Below are positions 1-7,690 of a DNA stretch of 64,000 nucleotides, one piece after another; positions within the stretch are counted from its first letter, which is position 1; each line of letters opens with the position of its first letter. The position numbers and the translations under genes were made by a program. The stretch is from Bacillus mesophilus (GTDB lineage Bacteria; Bacillota; Bacilli; Bacillales; SA4): positions 1 to 64,000 of the forward strand of contig NZ_JAAIWM010000007.1 of the NCBI RefSeq assembly GCF_011008845.1. Reading direction: 5' to 3'. Under the pieces are notes generated by a model that was given only the letters and a program-made list of their open reading frames with translations, was not told where the DNA came from and made no database searches.

Positions 1-2
1 AG

Positions 3-116
3 GACTTGTTTATTCAGTTTGAAAACGACATATGGTTAGATGTGTTAAGGGATAGCACAATGTATGAATCTTGGCAAATTGATGCTGGAGAACAAGGATA
101 TTATATAGGAGGATAA
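3..116 (+). CDS. C-terminal end of an unrecognised protein (5' truncated by window edge)
   Basis: An open frame runs from base 3 to a TAA at 114-116 and encodes 37 residues with a balanced, protein-like composition (acidic and aromatic, ending Tyr-Tyr-Ile-Gly-Gly). The start lies outside the window. The frame is followed at about 150-205 by a copy of the intergenic element found after the orphan immunity-like genes further right, so it may be another member of that array. I do not recognise the family with certainty; a small DUF6188-type immunity-like protein is possible. Confidence 0.5.
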   Translation, partial: DLFIQFENDIWLDVLRDSTMYESWQIDAGEQGYYIGG

Positions 117-149
117 ACAAAAGTTTCGGGATCTTAATTAACTAAAGAG

Positions 150-205
150 GGAGATTGCTTAACAAAGGCAGTCGCTTATTGTGCTAAAGGGAAGTATAGT
201 ATAAT
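150..205 (+). repeat. Immunity-array intergenic element, divergent copy
   Basis: This copy contains an imperfect hairpin (GATTGCTT pairing with AAGGCAGTC with one bulge) followed by the tail GCTAAAGGGAAGTATAGT. The tail matches the tails of the copies at 3013, 4115 and 7510. It lies downstream of the truncated gene at the left edge. Confidence 0.5.
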
Positions 206-325
206 AAGCCTTTGTTTTAATCGATAGAAAAAAGTGAAGTGAAAAATAGCACAAAGGTTTTACTTATAATCCCTTTTAATCTTGAAAAGCTGCTATTCGA
301 TTTACCCCTCTTTCATGATTGAGCA

Positions 326-745
326 CTAATTAGCGATCACAAGTAACAACTCATTACCCTTATTGTTATAGGAAATAGCTTTAGCCATAGTTGCCATCAT
401 AAGAATTCCTCTGCCACGGGTATTTAAAAGTGCTTCATTCAATAAGAAATCAGTACCTTTTTTTCGTATTAATTCCATTTTTTGTACACCTAAGAAGCCG
501 TTACCACTATCTACAACTCTAATTAGCAATTCTTTTTTATCTAAATGATTAGAGAACTCTATTTTTATCGGGAATTCCCCATGTTCTAGAGCATTATCTA
601 ACGCTTCATTTATGATGAATTTTGTAGAAGCTCTTGTCTTTTCAGAGCAGACCATTTCTAATTGCTCTTCAATGAGGGTACATAATTCAAGGTATTGTTC
701 CATGTTTTTGAGTTCGAAAGTTTTATTAGGGTGTAATAAAGGCAT
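326..745 (-). CDS. ATP-binding protein, HATPase_c_2 (anti-sigma regulatory factor/RsbW-like)
   Basis: The 139-residue product has the Bergerat-fold boxes of small GHKL serine kinases: an N-box at residues 46-56 (NEALDNALEHG), a G1-type DSGNGF at 79-84 and a GRGI at 111-114. This fits the RsbW/SpoIIAB-like HATPase_c_2 family, which binds ATP and often phosphorylates anti-anti-sigma partners. The size is normal for the family. The start is supported by AGAGGTG eight bases upstream of the ATG. No anti-sigma antagonist or sigma gene lies beside it, so the partner is unknown. It could equally be a stand-alone ATP-binding regulator. The family call is firm and the role is inferred. Confidence 0.75.
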   Translation of the reverse strand: MPLLHPNKTFELKNMEQYLELCTLIEEQLEMVCSEKTRASTKFIINEALDNALEHGEFPIKIEFSNHLDKKELLIRVVDSGNGFLGVQKMELIRKKGTDFLLNEALLNTRGRGILMMATMAKAISYNNKGNELLLVIAN

Positions 746-901
746 GTTTTCACCTCTAAGATTATTTTAATAAAATTAATTATACAACCTGACGTGGAGT
801 AAGACAGTATCATGACGAATATTACATAAATTTGTCATATTTTGTCGTGTGTATCAATGAGGCAAAAATAGGAGAAATAACAAGGAGTTGTAGTGACTTA
901 C

Positions 902-1093
902 CTACCTAAAATCATCAATCGATACCCCATAATATTCAGAAAGCTTCTTGAGGACCTTCTCCTTAGGTGTCCTAACATTATTCTCGTACCGATTGACACT
1001 ATTGACCCCTATTCCAAGTTCTTTTGCCAATTGAGCTTGGGTAATGTTTTTGATCATCCTAAGCAGTCTTAATTTCTCTCCTAATGTATTCAT
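902..1093 (-). CDS. Small XRE-family transcriptional regulator
   Basis: The 63-residue protein is essentially one helix-turn-helix domain of the Cro/C1 type: LRLLRMIKNITQAQLAKEL, then a recognition helix around GVNSVNRYENN, and an acidic end. I place the start at the ATG at 1093 because AAAAAGGTGACATTG gives a good ribosome site; an upstream in-frame GTG at 1102 is less likely. Such short XRE proteins commonly regulate mobile-element genes, and this one lies next to a tyrosine recombinase in the same orientation. The target is unknown. Confidence 0.85.
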   Translation of the reverse strand: MNTLGEKLRLLRMIKNITQAQLAKELGIGVNSVNRYENNVRTPKEKVLKKLSEYYGVSIDDFR

Positions 1094-1253
1094 CAATGTC
1101 ACCTTTTTTTAGCGTAATAAAAGGGGATTCGACATAATGTGACATTTTTCCTTCTTCTTGCAAATAAAAATCTAATAAAATAGAACAAGGTGTTAAGTAA
1201 CAGGTTACGAGATTTAGAGAGCAACACAAATAAGCGTCGCTCTTAATTTTTAT

Positions 1254-2093
1254 CTAGAAGTATTTTTGATAAAATTCTTTTCTGAGTCTTCCACTTAGTT
1301 GAGCATAAATACGAGTGGTTTCACTTTTTTCATGGCCTAATAGACTTTGAATAACCTCAAGAGGAGCTCCGTTATTCAGCATGTGGGTCGCATAGCTATG
1401 TCTAAGTTGGTGGGGATGTATTTCTTTATTGATTCCAGCACGATTTGAAATTCGTTTAATAACGTACCTCATTTGTGCAATGCTCATTTTATGAGGAAAT
1501 CGTTCCGTAACAAAAATGGCTGGATCCTTGTCTTGTCGACTTTCTACATAACGTTTCAACCATATATCACAGCGTGTATTAAAATAGACCTCTCTTTCTT
1601 TATCGCCTTTACCTCTAACAATGGCAGAATGATTAGACCAATTTATACAATTTTTCTCCAGGGAAACAATCTCTCCAATCCTACAGCCTGTTGAGAACAT
1701 AAATTCAAACAATGCATTTTCCATCGGTGTTATACATGCTTCACGTAGTAGCTCTATTTCTCTTTCAGTTAAAAATTTAGGAATACGTTTTCCAATCTTA
1801 GGCTCTTTTATTTTGTATGCTGGATTTTTTGGTATGTGTCCTTCTTCATGTGCCCAACGAAAGAGTGATTTCATAGACCGAATCCTATGGGCAAGACTAG
1901 AGGGTTGTAGGGTATTGCTCAGTTCAGCCAAGTATCCTTTAAGATCTTCCGTTGTTACTGAGCTAATCTCAACGTCGCCAAAATGTCGTGCTAAGAGATT
2001 AGTCTGAAGTTGGTATGCCTTTAATGTTTGTTTAGAAAAACCTTCAATTTTCTTATCAGCTTCATAACCTTCCCAGGCTTTAAAAAAATTCAT
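1254..2093 (-). CDS. Tyrosine recombinase/integrase, XerC/XerD-like
   Basis: The protein has an N-terminal SAM-like core-binding domain (about residues 5-90) and a C-terminal catalytic domain. The active-site set is complete, counting from the upstream ATG at 2099: Arg140 (STGCRIGE), Lys164 (RGKGDKER), His230-x-x-Arg233 (HPHQLRH), His256 (LLGHE) and nucleophile Tyr265. At about 280 residues it is close to XerC/D length and shorter than typical integron integrases. The second ATG (2093) has better spacing from GGAGGA than the first at 2099. It is transcribed away from the plus-strand immunity-like array that begins near 2.5 kb. It may be an integrase of a genomic island rather than the housekeeping Xer; no att sites were identified. 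Confidence 0.9.
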   Translation of the reverse strand: MNFFKAWEGYEADKKIEGFSKQTLKAYQLQTNLLARHFGDVEISSVTTEDLKGYLAELSNTLQPSSLAHRIRSMKSLFRWAHEEGHIPKNPAYKIKEPKIGKRIPKFLTEREIELLREACITPMENALFEFMFSTGCRIGEIVSLEKNCINWSNHSAIVRGKGDKEREVYFNTRCDIWLKRYVESRQDKDPAIFVTERFPHKMSIAQMRYVIKRISNRAGINKEIHPHQLRHSYATHMLNNGAPLEVIQSLLGHEKSETTRIYAQLSGRLRKEFYQKYF

Positions 2094-2255
2094 ATTCATT
2101 CCTCCAATTTCATTAGGTTGATAGAGGAATTATTGCCAGATTTATTGAATAAAAGACTAACAAGTGTTTTAGGTTGGTCTATTAAGGCACTACAGTTATT
2201 AGGCTGTTACTTCCTTATAACTTATCAAAGCAGCATATACTCAGGGGGGGATTGA

Positions 2256-2405
2256 GTGGGCATAGATAACCAAGAGAAAATGCGGAGAAAAGAGATTGAG
2301 AAAAATCCTATGGGGAATTTTTCTGATGCAGTTAACCGTTCAGCTATAGGAGATCCATCAGCATTACTTAAAGGTGGTTGTCTCACTAAAATACTTACGG
2401 TTTAA
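2256..2405 (+). CDS. Short DUF6366-like protein, probably truncated
   Basis: A GTG after a run of seven G residues opens a 49-codon frame. The product begins with a charged segment and contains NPMGNFSDAVNRSA followed by GDPSALLKGG. From memory this resembles the N-terminal part of DUF6366 proteins, which normally continue into a hydrophobic membrane segment. Here the frame ends in KILTV without that segment, so the gene looks truncated or decayed. It sits between the recombinase and the first array gene. Confidence is limited by the short length. Confidence 0.45.
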   Translation: MGIDNQEKMRRKEIEKNPMGNFSDAVNRSAIGDPSALLKGGCLTKILTV

Positions 2406-2523
2406 TAGTAGTTATAGGTTTAGCCATTCTGTCACAATGTTCTTATTAATGTAACGGGTAAGTAATGTTTAATAAGGGAAATGATAAAATTAATCTTGTA
2501 AAGAATAAATTAGGAGAATTAAA

Positions 2524-3015
2524 ATGACTGAATTAAGTCGGAAAGAAAAGATAAGGTTACTTAAAATAAAAAACAAAAGAAAATCGATAATAGATGACTT
2601 TGATAAGAAAAACATCAACCTAACATTTGAGTCATTTTGTGATGTTGATTATTCCATTAACCTGATGGAGAAATTGTTTATCAAGATAGACAGAGATATT
2701 GATGAAAAAGATGAGTTTATGTTTCAGCATAATAAAGACTTAGTAATAGAGCAATTAAGTAAGATAAAGTCTATGTTATGTCCAACAATAATGGAAAGTG
2801 AAGTTTTATTGTATCATCTAAATTACAGGGAGACAGGTGTTGTAAGTATTACTCTTAAAGACGCTCTTCAAAATGTCGAATGGATAGTAGATTTCACTGG
2901 TTATCCAATTGGACGTATGGATTTTATTATAATTGAGCCCAATTTTAGTTTCGGAATTTGTGTAGAAAGATGGGAATATCAAGATACATTTATTAACTGG
3001 GGACTATTCAAGTAA
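2524..3015 (+). CDS. Uncharacterised 163-residue protein, immunity-array member (YxiF-like?)
   Basis: A good ribosome site (TAGGAG) precedes the ATG. The product has a lysine-rich amphipathic N-terminus (residues 1-30) and an acidic, aromatic C-terminal half with a CVERWEYQDTFINWG motif. It has no signal peptide or membrane segment. Its composition and setting recall small cytosolic proteins such as YxiF near Bacillus toxin loci, but I cannot assign a family. The TAA stop is also the first TAA of the downstream structured element (AAGTAACGGGTGCG), so gene end and element are fused. Confidence 0.7.
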   Translation: MTELSRKEKIRLLKIKNKRKSIIDDFDKKNINLTFESFCDVDYSINLMEKLFIKIDRDIDEKDEFMFQHNKDLVIEQLSKIKSMLCPTIMESEVLLYHLNYRETGVVSITLKDALQNVEWIVDFTGYPIGRMDFIIIEPNFSFGICVERWEYQDTFINWGLFK

Positions 3016-3072
3016 CGGGTGCGATTATTCAATAGGAGCAATCGCTTCTTGTGCTAACGGAGAAGTTTAGCT
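3013..3072 (+). repeat. Immunity-array intergenic element
   Basis: The copy begins GTAACGGGTGCGATT, folds as GCGATT pairing with AATCGC around a short loop, and ends GCTAACGGAGAAGTTTAG. It overlaps the stop codon of the preceding gene. Head and tail match the copies at 4115, 7510 and 8180. Confidence 0.7.
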
Positions 3073-3131
3073 GAAAAGGAATGGTAAAATAGCATTAACA
3101 AATTGAGTGGATTATATGGGGGCAATAGAAT

Positions 3132-3509
3132 ATGTGGAATGATTATTTCAGTGATGATAAATTCATCTCAATGATATACACCAATGTACCTCCTCTGAAA
3201 AACCTTCGTATTGAAAAGATTGAAATTTCCCGTGAAGGGAATAGGATAACAATAGGTTTTGACTTACCTACTTTCCCAGATAATCCACCAAAAAAGTGGC
3301 TTGAAAGAGGATATTCAACTGTTTTTATTGAATTAGACTTCTTTGACATAAAAGAAGTTAGTTTAAAATCAATTGAAAATACATACAGAGGCGATATTGA
3401 AATTAAGAAAGATGTGGAAACCGATATTTTTATTGTTAAAGTAATCGGTACAGTTGAAACATTAATAAAAGCAGGAGTTGGTATTATTCAATCTGTTAAA
3501 GGATATTAA
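3132..3509 (+). CDS. Imm50-like immunity family protein
   Basis: The 125-residue cytosolic protein starts MWNDYF and contains the segment FDLPTFPDNPPKKWLERGY, followed by alternating hydrophobic beta-strand segments and a terminal KGY. From memory this pattern matches the Imm50 family, whose members are predicted to neutralise polymorphic toxins in the producing cell. The ribosome site is GGGGG about eight bases before the ATG. No toxin gene is adjacent, so it would be an orphan immunity gene. A shortened tail of the array element (TTGAAGTAAAGGGAAGTTTAGTG) follows at about 3518. The family call is moderate and the function is inferred. Confidence 0.6.
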   Translation: MWNDYFSDDKFISMIYTNVPPLKNLRIEKIEISREGNRITIGFDLPTFPDNPPKKWLERGYSTVFIELDFFDIKEVSLKSIENTYRGDIEIKKDVETDIFIVKVIGTVETLIKAGVGIIQSVKGY

Positions 3510-3514
3510 ATGAT

Positions 3515-3550
3515 CTAGTTGAAGTAAAGGGAAGTTTAGTGCAAGAAGAA
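3515..3550 (+). repeat. Partial immunity-array element (tail only)
   Basis: GTTGAAGTAAAGGGAAGTTTAGTGCAAG matches the tail of the full elements (GAAGTAACGGAGAAGTTTAG). The hairpin head is missing, as after the Nudix gene. Confidence 0.5.
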
Positions 3551-3599
3551 TTAATAAAATATATTCCAGTTATTTGGACTGAAAAGCAGGTGAGGGTAA

Positions 3600-4100
3600 A
3601 TGGAAAAAGGCGGGAAGATTAACGAGATAGTTTACAATAACACTTCTTACTATAACGGAAAATATAGATATTATCCCACAATTACAGGTTTAAAAGGTAT
3701 ATTAGAGGAAATTATTAGTTCCAATTCAACCACCGATTATATAAGAGTTACACCATTTTATATAAATGAACTATTGGATAGGCAAATTGAGTTTGAAGAA
3801 TACATGTTTTTCATAGAATGTAGAGATTGGTATGACGAGAGCGTGCAGGAGGAACATATTTTAGATTGTCTTGATGTTCCAGATACACCAAGAACACTTA
3901 ACGATTTCAGGTTGGGTTCAATATTATATCCTTTATGTCAAAAAAATGATGTAGAGTCATTTAAAAATGCTCTTGAAAAATATAAGGAGAGTTTAAGAGA
4001 ACTTCTACCCATAATGATGGAAATTGCAAAATCAGAAATGGAATTAACAGAAGACTATTTGCCTTTCGGATATTTCTGCTTTGAAATTCATAGTGGGTAA
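3600..4100 (+). CDS. Uncharacterised 166-residue acidic protein, immunity-array member
   Basis: The frame starts at an ATG behind GGTGAGGG. The product is rich in Tyr, Glu and Asp, with a predicted mixed alpha/beta region (residues 15-95) and a helical C-terminal part (115-160). It has no membrane segment or signal peptide. I do not recognise a family. Its size, acidity and position between two immunity-like genes, plus a full structured element immediately downstream, suggest another orphan immunity gene. That is inference from context only. Confidence 0.65.
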   Translation: MEKGGKINEIVYNNTSYYNGKYRYYPTITGLKGILEEIISSNSTTDYIRVTPFYINELLDRQIEFEEYMFFIECRDWYDESVQEEHILDCLDVPDTPRTLNDFRLGSILYPLCQKNDVESFKNALEKYKESLRELLPIMMEIAKSEMELTEDYLPFGYFCFEIHSG

Positions 4101-4114
4101 GATAATCGTTGTTA

Positions 4115-4195
4115 AGCTAACGGGTGCGTTGATCCAAGAAGGGATTGACGCTCTTTTTGTGGAATTTATTGAAGTAACGGAGAAGTTGAGTTGAA
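4115..4195 (+). repeat. Immunity-array intergenic element, full copy
   Basis: The full form is CTAACGGGTGCG, a hairpin GCGTTGATCC-AAGAAG-GGATTGACGC, a spacer TTTTTGTGGAATTTATT, and the tail GAAGTAACGGAGAAGTTGAG. Two stem positions pair only as G-U in plus-strand RNA, so the structure is better formed on that strand. The spacer and tail are almost identical to the copy at 7510. Confidence 0.8.
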
Positions 4196-4247
4196 AAATT
4201 TGAGACTATACCTTTTAATATGATAGGAAACTGAGTGAGGGGTTTGA

Positions 4248-4745
4248 ATGAAGTGGGAAGATTCATATATAGGAAATCTTAGGTCCAGTGTAGGTAGCCA
4301 AAAGTTAATTGTGCCATCAATAAGAGCGATTATTGAAGACAACGAAGGGAAAATTCTTTTCATTGAACGATTAGGTGAAGGGAAATGGAGTATGCCTGCT
4401 GGTTCTATTGAATTAAATGAAACAATTTATGATTGCTTAGTCAGGGAGGTAAAAGAAGAAACCGGATTAGAGGTACTTTCAGCTAAGGCAATTGCTATTT
4501 ATTCTAATCCTAAATTTAGTACCAAAAATAAATTTGGGGATGAGTATCAACTGTTTGAACTATTATTTTGTATTGAGGAATGGACTGGTTCGTTAAAGCA
4601 AAATACAGAAGAAACTAGCTCTGCACAGTTCTTTAAGCAAGATGAAATCCCTCAAGGTACTAATGAATTTTGGACATCCTTTCATAAACAAGTAATCAAC
4701 GATTTAATTACATTTAAAGAGAACAAGCAATTCATCATAAAGTAG
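4248..4745 (+). CDS. Nudix hydrolase
   Basis: The 165-residue protein has a canonical Nudix box at residues 52-74: Gly52, Glu58, then Arg66-Glu67, Glu70-Glu71 and Gly73, the Mg-binding helix of nucleoside diphosphate-X pyrophosphatases. The upstream beta-strands (IRAIIEDNEGKILFIER) and the KWSMPAGSIE entry to the box are typical. The substrate cannot be read from sequence; ADP-ribose, dNTP or sugar nucleotides are all possible. GAGGGG precedes the ATG. It is the only clear enzyme in the orphan array and may be a passenger cassette. Confidence 0.92.
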   Translation: MKWEDSYIGNLRSSVGSQKLIVPSIRAIIEDNEGKILFIERLGEGKWSMPAGSIELNETIYDCLVREVKEETGLEVLSAKAIAIYSNPKFSTKNKFGDEYQLFELLFCIEEWTGSLKQNTEETSSAQFFKQDEIPQGTNEFWTSFHKQVINDLITFKENKQFIIK

Positions 4746-4747
4746 AT

Positions 4748-4792
4748 TTTCTTATTGAAGTATAGGTAAGGTTAGTTTAAGAAGCTCGTGAT
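4748..4792 (+). repeat. Partial immunity-array element (tail only)
   Basis: TTATTGAAGTATAGGTAAGGTTAGTTTAAG matches the end of the full element. The hairpin head is absent. Confidence 0.45.
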
Positions 4793-4830
4793 AATATACG
4801 ACTAAATAACAAAAGCAAGCAGGTGGAAAA

Positions 4831-5169
4831 ATGATTAATCCAATCCTACAGTCCTCGCATATTCGGTATGATGAGTGGGGAGAAGAACCCGATGATTTTT
4901 ATGTCTGTTTAGAAGTATTTATTGGAGAAGAGGATAAAGAAGGTTCGGAAGTGTTTACGTTTCATGTTATTAGTCCAAAGAGACTTTTAAAAAACTCGAA
5001 GGATACCCTGGAAATAGAAGTTGGGAGAGGGTACTTAATCACAAGCGATTATAGCCTATCAAGGATTGAAGCCAAAATTGATCAATTACTGAAAAACTGT
5101 AAAAGAGAAAATTGGGATTTGGTTATAAATGCTATAAGCAGATACGGAATATGGGAAGATGAAAGTTAA
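4831..5169 (+). CDS. Imm8-like immunity family protein
   Basis: The 112-residue acidic protein has the layout WGEEPDDFYVCLEVFIG, then EVFTFHVISPKRL, and near the end WDLVINAISRYGIWEDE. From memory this arrangement (an acidic beta-hairpin, a [F/V]SP motif and a C-terminal Ile-x-x-x-Gly-x-Trp) matches the Imm8 family of toxin-immunity proteins. It is cytosolic and GGTGG precedes the ATG. No cognate toxin is next to it. The family call is moderate. Confidence 0.6.
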   Translation: MINPILQSSHIRYDEWGEEPDDFYVCLEVFIGEEDKEGSEVFTFHVISPKRLLKNSKDTLEIEVGRGYLITSDYSLSRIEAKIDQLLKNCKRENWDLVINAISRYGIWEDES

Positions 5170-5175
5170 ATTGCT

Positions 5176-5232
5176 TATTCAACAAACGAGGGCATTAACG
5201 TAAGAAGGATTTATCAGCTGCGGCTAATGGGT
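5176..5232 (+). repeat. Immunity-array element, degraded copy
   Basis: ACGAGGGCATTAACGTAAGAAGG followed by GCGGCTAATGGG retains the head and tail words, but the stem is damaged. Confidence 0.35.
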
Positions 5233-5381
5233 TTTCTTTTCGGAGGGAAAGTAGTTTTTTTGATATTAAATTACCATAAAAACAGCAAGATATTAACACG
5301 TTAAATCGCATAAAAAAGAGCATTGAACAGACTTAAGTAGTTCAGTTTTAAGGTAGAAAAATCGAAATAACACAATATTTT

Positions 5382-5415
5382 TTAGTCCAATTCGCAAATG
5401 AATTGGACTTTTAAT
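5382..5415 (+). terminator. Rho-independent terminator
   Basis: AGTCCAATTC and GAATTGGACT form a perfect 10-bp stem around GCAAAT, followed by TTTTAATTTTT. It would end transcription from the array genes to its left. The rest of the 5170-5680 gap holds one degraded element and AT-rich sequence with no gene that I can support. Confidence 0.8.
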
Positions 5416-5687
5416 TTTTCATTATAAAACAAGGTTTGTATTCAATTGTTATGCTAATTCGCATTGAAATTTACATAGCAATTAGGAACGTGACACCAGT
5501 TGTTGTCCATCTGTTAAAACATATGCTAATCAAAAAGCTAATTTAGTTGTTAAAATTGCTATAAATAAGATGTAAAATAATATTATCTATCTAATGTGAA
5601 TGTAATTTTGACTCTTCTAAATTAGAATATATTATTAAGTATATTTAAACTAACGATTCAGTTATATGTATAGAAGGTGATTTGAAA

Positions 5688-6326
5688 ATGGACTTATCAA
5701 ATATAAGTGGTTTAGTATTAATGCCATCAGCAGATGATATTGAAATATTGAAAGTCGAGAATGAAATGAATGCCAAACTACCCAATTCCTATAAAGATTT
5801 ACTCAAAACTTCAAATGGATTGTCCACTGATGAAGGTGTAGTAATTTATGGAACTGAAGATATCGTAGAGAGAAATGAAACTTGGGAGACAGAAGTGTAT
5901 GCACAAGGATATATTGCTATTGGCGATGATAGTGGTGGGAAAGTTTTTCTTATGTATCAAGGAGATGGAGACAATAGTGTTTTAATAGTTGATTCTGGAG
6001 ATATGACTATTGAACATTCTGATATAGTAACTTCAGATATTACCCAATGGATTAAAAGTGGATTTTTAATTGAAAAAGATAAAGCAGAAGATAATATCAA
6101 TTGGTCTGAATATTGTAAAGTAGTTTTGATAGATACTCCCGATGGAGGATTGAAGGACTTATTGAAGATTAAAAATGCTTTTGGATTGAATATTTCAGCA
6201 GCCAATTTATTAAAAGGGTCTAAGAATCTTCCATTTATTTTAGTTGATGAATTTCCATACGGCAAAGCAATTACATTAGTTGAAAAATTAGGGGATATGA
6301 AAATAGAACTTAGAACTGAAAAATAA
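5688..6326 (+). CDS. SMI1/KNR4 family protein with an L7/L12-C-like second domain
   Basis: Residues about 15-130 show the SMI1/KNR4 (SUKH) fold signature: EIEKVENEMNAKLPNSYKDLL-type helix, a TSNGLS turn, and a GYIAIGDDSGG strand. SUKH proteins are predicted immunity proteins against contact-dependent toxins. Residues about 145-212 form a separate domain, KVVLIDTPDGGLKDLLKI then FGLNISAANLL, ending KLGDMKIELR; the order of strands and helices recalls the ribosomal L7/L12 C-terminal domain. The ATG at 5688 fits AAGGTGA better than the TTG at 5682. It has its own downstream terminator instead of an array element. Confidence 0.8.
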   Translation: MDLSNISGLVLMPSADDIEILKVENEMNAKLPNSYKDLLKTSNGLSTDEGVVIYGTEDIVERNETWETEVYAQGYIAIGDDSGGKVFLMYQGDGDNSVLIVDSGDMTIEHSDIVTSDITQWIKSGFLIEKDKAEDNINWSEYCKVVLIDTPDGGLKDLLKIKNAFGLNISAANLLKGSKNLPFILVDEFPYGKAITLVEKLGDMKIELRTEK

Positions 6327-6331
6327 AACTT

Positions 6332-6370
6332 AGAAAACGCAAGGAAGATAAAATCCTTGCGTTTTCTTTT
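6332..6370 (+). terminator. Rho-independent terminator
   Basis: GAAAACGCAAGGA and TCCTTGCGTTTTC pair around AGATAAAA, followed by TTTTG. It lies six bases after the SUKH gene and could also serve the convergent gene from the other side. Confidence 0.85.
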
Positions 6371-6470
6371 GCTAATTATACTGTGAATTGCTTTGTTATT
6401 TCATTTGTTTTTTACACTTTTCTACTTCAAATCTGAACTACTTAGAACAGACTGTCAATGCTCTTTTTTA

Positions 6471-7010
6471 CTATTCTTTGATTCTAATGATAGGGTCTTG
6501 GTCGTGAAAGGCTATGCACACTGCGATTGAACTTTCATCAGAGAGTGATTTGTAGGCTGTCTTGAATGCAGAAACTGTCCTAGCTACTAAGTAGATAGTT
6601 GAGCCAATTGCTACATTATCTCCATCAAAACCATCTAGTTCATAAATGTTGGCAAACTGCTCTAAACTTGGACCTTCAAAATCTTCCGACCAATCACTAG
6701 CCCAGTCATCATCTTCGTCTTCCAATCGGTTATATTCATCACAGATAAAAAATGCACTGTCCCAGTTGTTATCTAAATCATATTCGAAATAAATTGCTCG
6801 AGCTGTTTGTTCTTGTGCAATTTTTAAAGATTGTTTAAGTCCCAATTTTAAATCATTTACATATTCATTTAAATCTAATTGCTTAATTGTATTGGCTCTA
6901 TCAGCTCCTGCTAACTCGGAACAAACATTAAAATACTTCTCTTCAATTTCATTAAGACTTTTTCTTCTTAAATCTACTTGTAGTTCATCTAAATACTCGA
7001 AAATATCCAT
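6471..7010 (-). CDS. Uncharacterised 179-residue very acidic protein
   Basis: GGAGGCGAG is well spaced from the ATG. The product has an N-terminal helical half (residues 1-85), a strongly acidic stretch with repeated Asp/Glu and Trp (105-135), and a C-terminal hydrophobic helix-strand part (140-179). It has no signal peptide or membrane segment. It is the only gene of the array on the minus strand and lacks the downstream element. I do not recognise the family. The acidity is compatible with an immunity protein that covers a basic toxin surface, but that is speculation. Confidence 0.65.
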   Translation of the reverse strand: MDIFEYLDELQVDLRRKSLNEIEEKYFNVCSELAGADRANTIKQLDLNEYVNDLKLGLKQSLKIAQEQTARAIYFEYDLDNNWDSAFFICDEYNRLEDEDDDWASDWSEDFEGPSLEQFANIYELDGFDGDNVAIGSTIYLVARTVSAFKTAYKSLSDESSIAVCIAFHDQDPIIRIKE

Positions 7011-7176
7011 TTTCTCGCCTCCAAATATGGATGTTAGTATTGGATAGATTATATCATTTATTTCAAAAACCTTGAGAGCAATTTATAGAGGATAAATAAG
7101 TTTCTTTGTAACCGATATATAAACAGGTTTATCCAATAAGAATAACTCACACAATATTAAAATTAGGGGTGTTAAA

Positions 7177-7500
7177 GTGGATAAAAATGAAATCAAGAAG
7201 ATTGTTGAAAACGAAGTAAAACAATTAGGTCCTTTCGTGAATTATCATGGAATTACACCAGAAAACATGTGGCAATTCTTAGTTGAACCGTTTGAAATAT
7301 TCGTTGACCCTGATGATTTAGAAACTACACCTCGAAATATGTGGGTTGTACTACAAGAATTTAAAAATATAAAAGAGGGTTTTGCTATTGTTTTTGACCC
7401 TTACGATAAGGGTTGGGGACTAACTGAACATGTTTCTGATGATAATTATGTAATGGTAAGTGGTGCAGATACTTTGCATGCAGCTTTAGAAGGAATGTAG
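7177..7500 (+). CDS. Uncharacterised 107-residue protein, immunity-array member
   Basis: The GTG start follows AGGGGTG. The small acidic product has a helical N-terminus (residues 1-20), then a Trp/Pro-rich middle (ENMWQFLVEPFE, PRNMWVVLQEF) and a C-terminal DTLHAALEGM helix. I recognise no family, though short proteins of this look are common near Bacillus toxin-immunity loci. The stop is followed after nine bases by a full array element. Confidence 0.65.
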   Translation: MDKNEIKKIVENEVKQLGPFVNYHGITPENMWQFLVEPFEIFVDPDDLETTPRNMWVVLQEFKNIKEGFAIVFDPYDKGWGLTEHVSDDNYVMVSGADTLHAALEGM

Positions 7501-7509
7501 TGTTATTGC

Positions 7510-7582
7510 ATTAACGGGGGCATTGATCCAAGAAGGGATTGACGCTCATTTTGTGGAATTTATTGAAGTAACGGTGCATTTA
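7510..7582 (+). repeat. Immunity-array intergenic element, full copy
   Basis: ATTAACGGGGGCATTGATCC-AAGAA-GGGATTGACGCTC is followed by TTTGTGGAATTTATTGAAGTAACGG. Over about 60 bases it differs from the copy at 4115 at only a few positions, although the two are 3.4 kb apart. Confidence 0.8.
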
Positions 7583-7690
7583 GATAAATCCGCTGAATGT
7601 TAAAATACAATATTAAGTAGGAACTAATAGAGTTTGTCGGATGAATGCGAGTTTTCGAATAGAACCAATAAGTATCGAGGAGGAAAAAGA

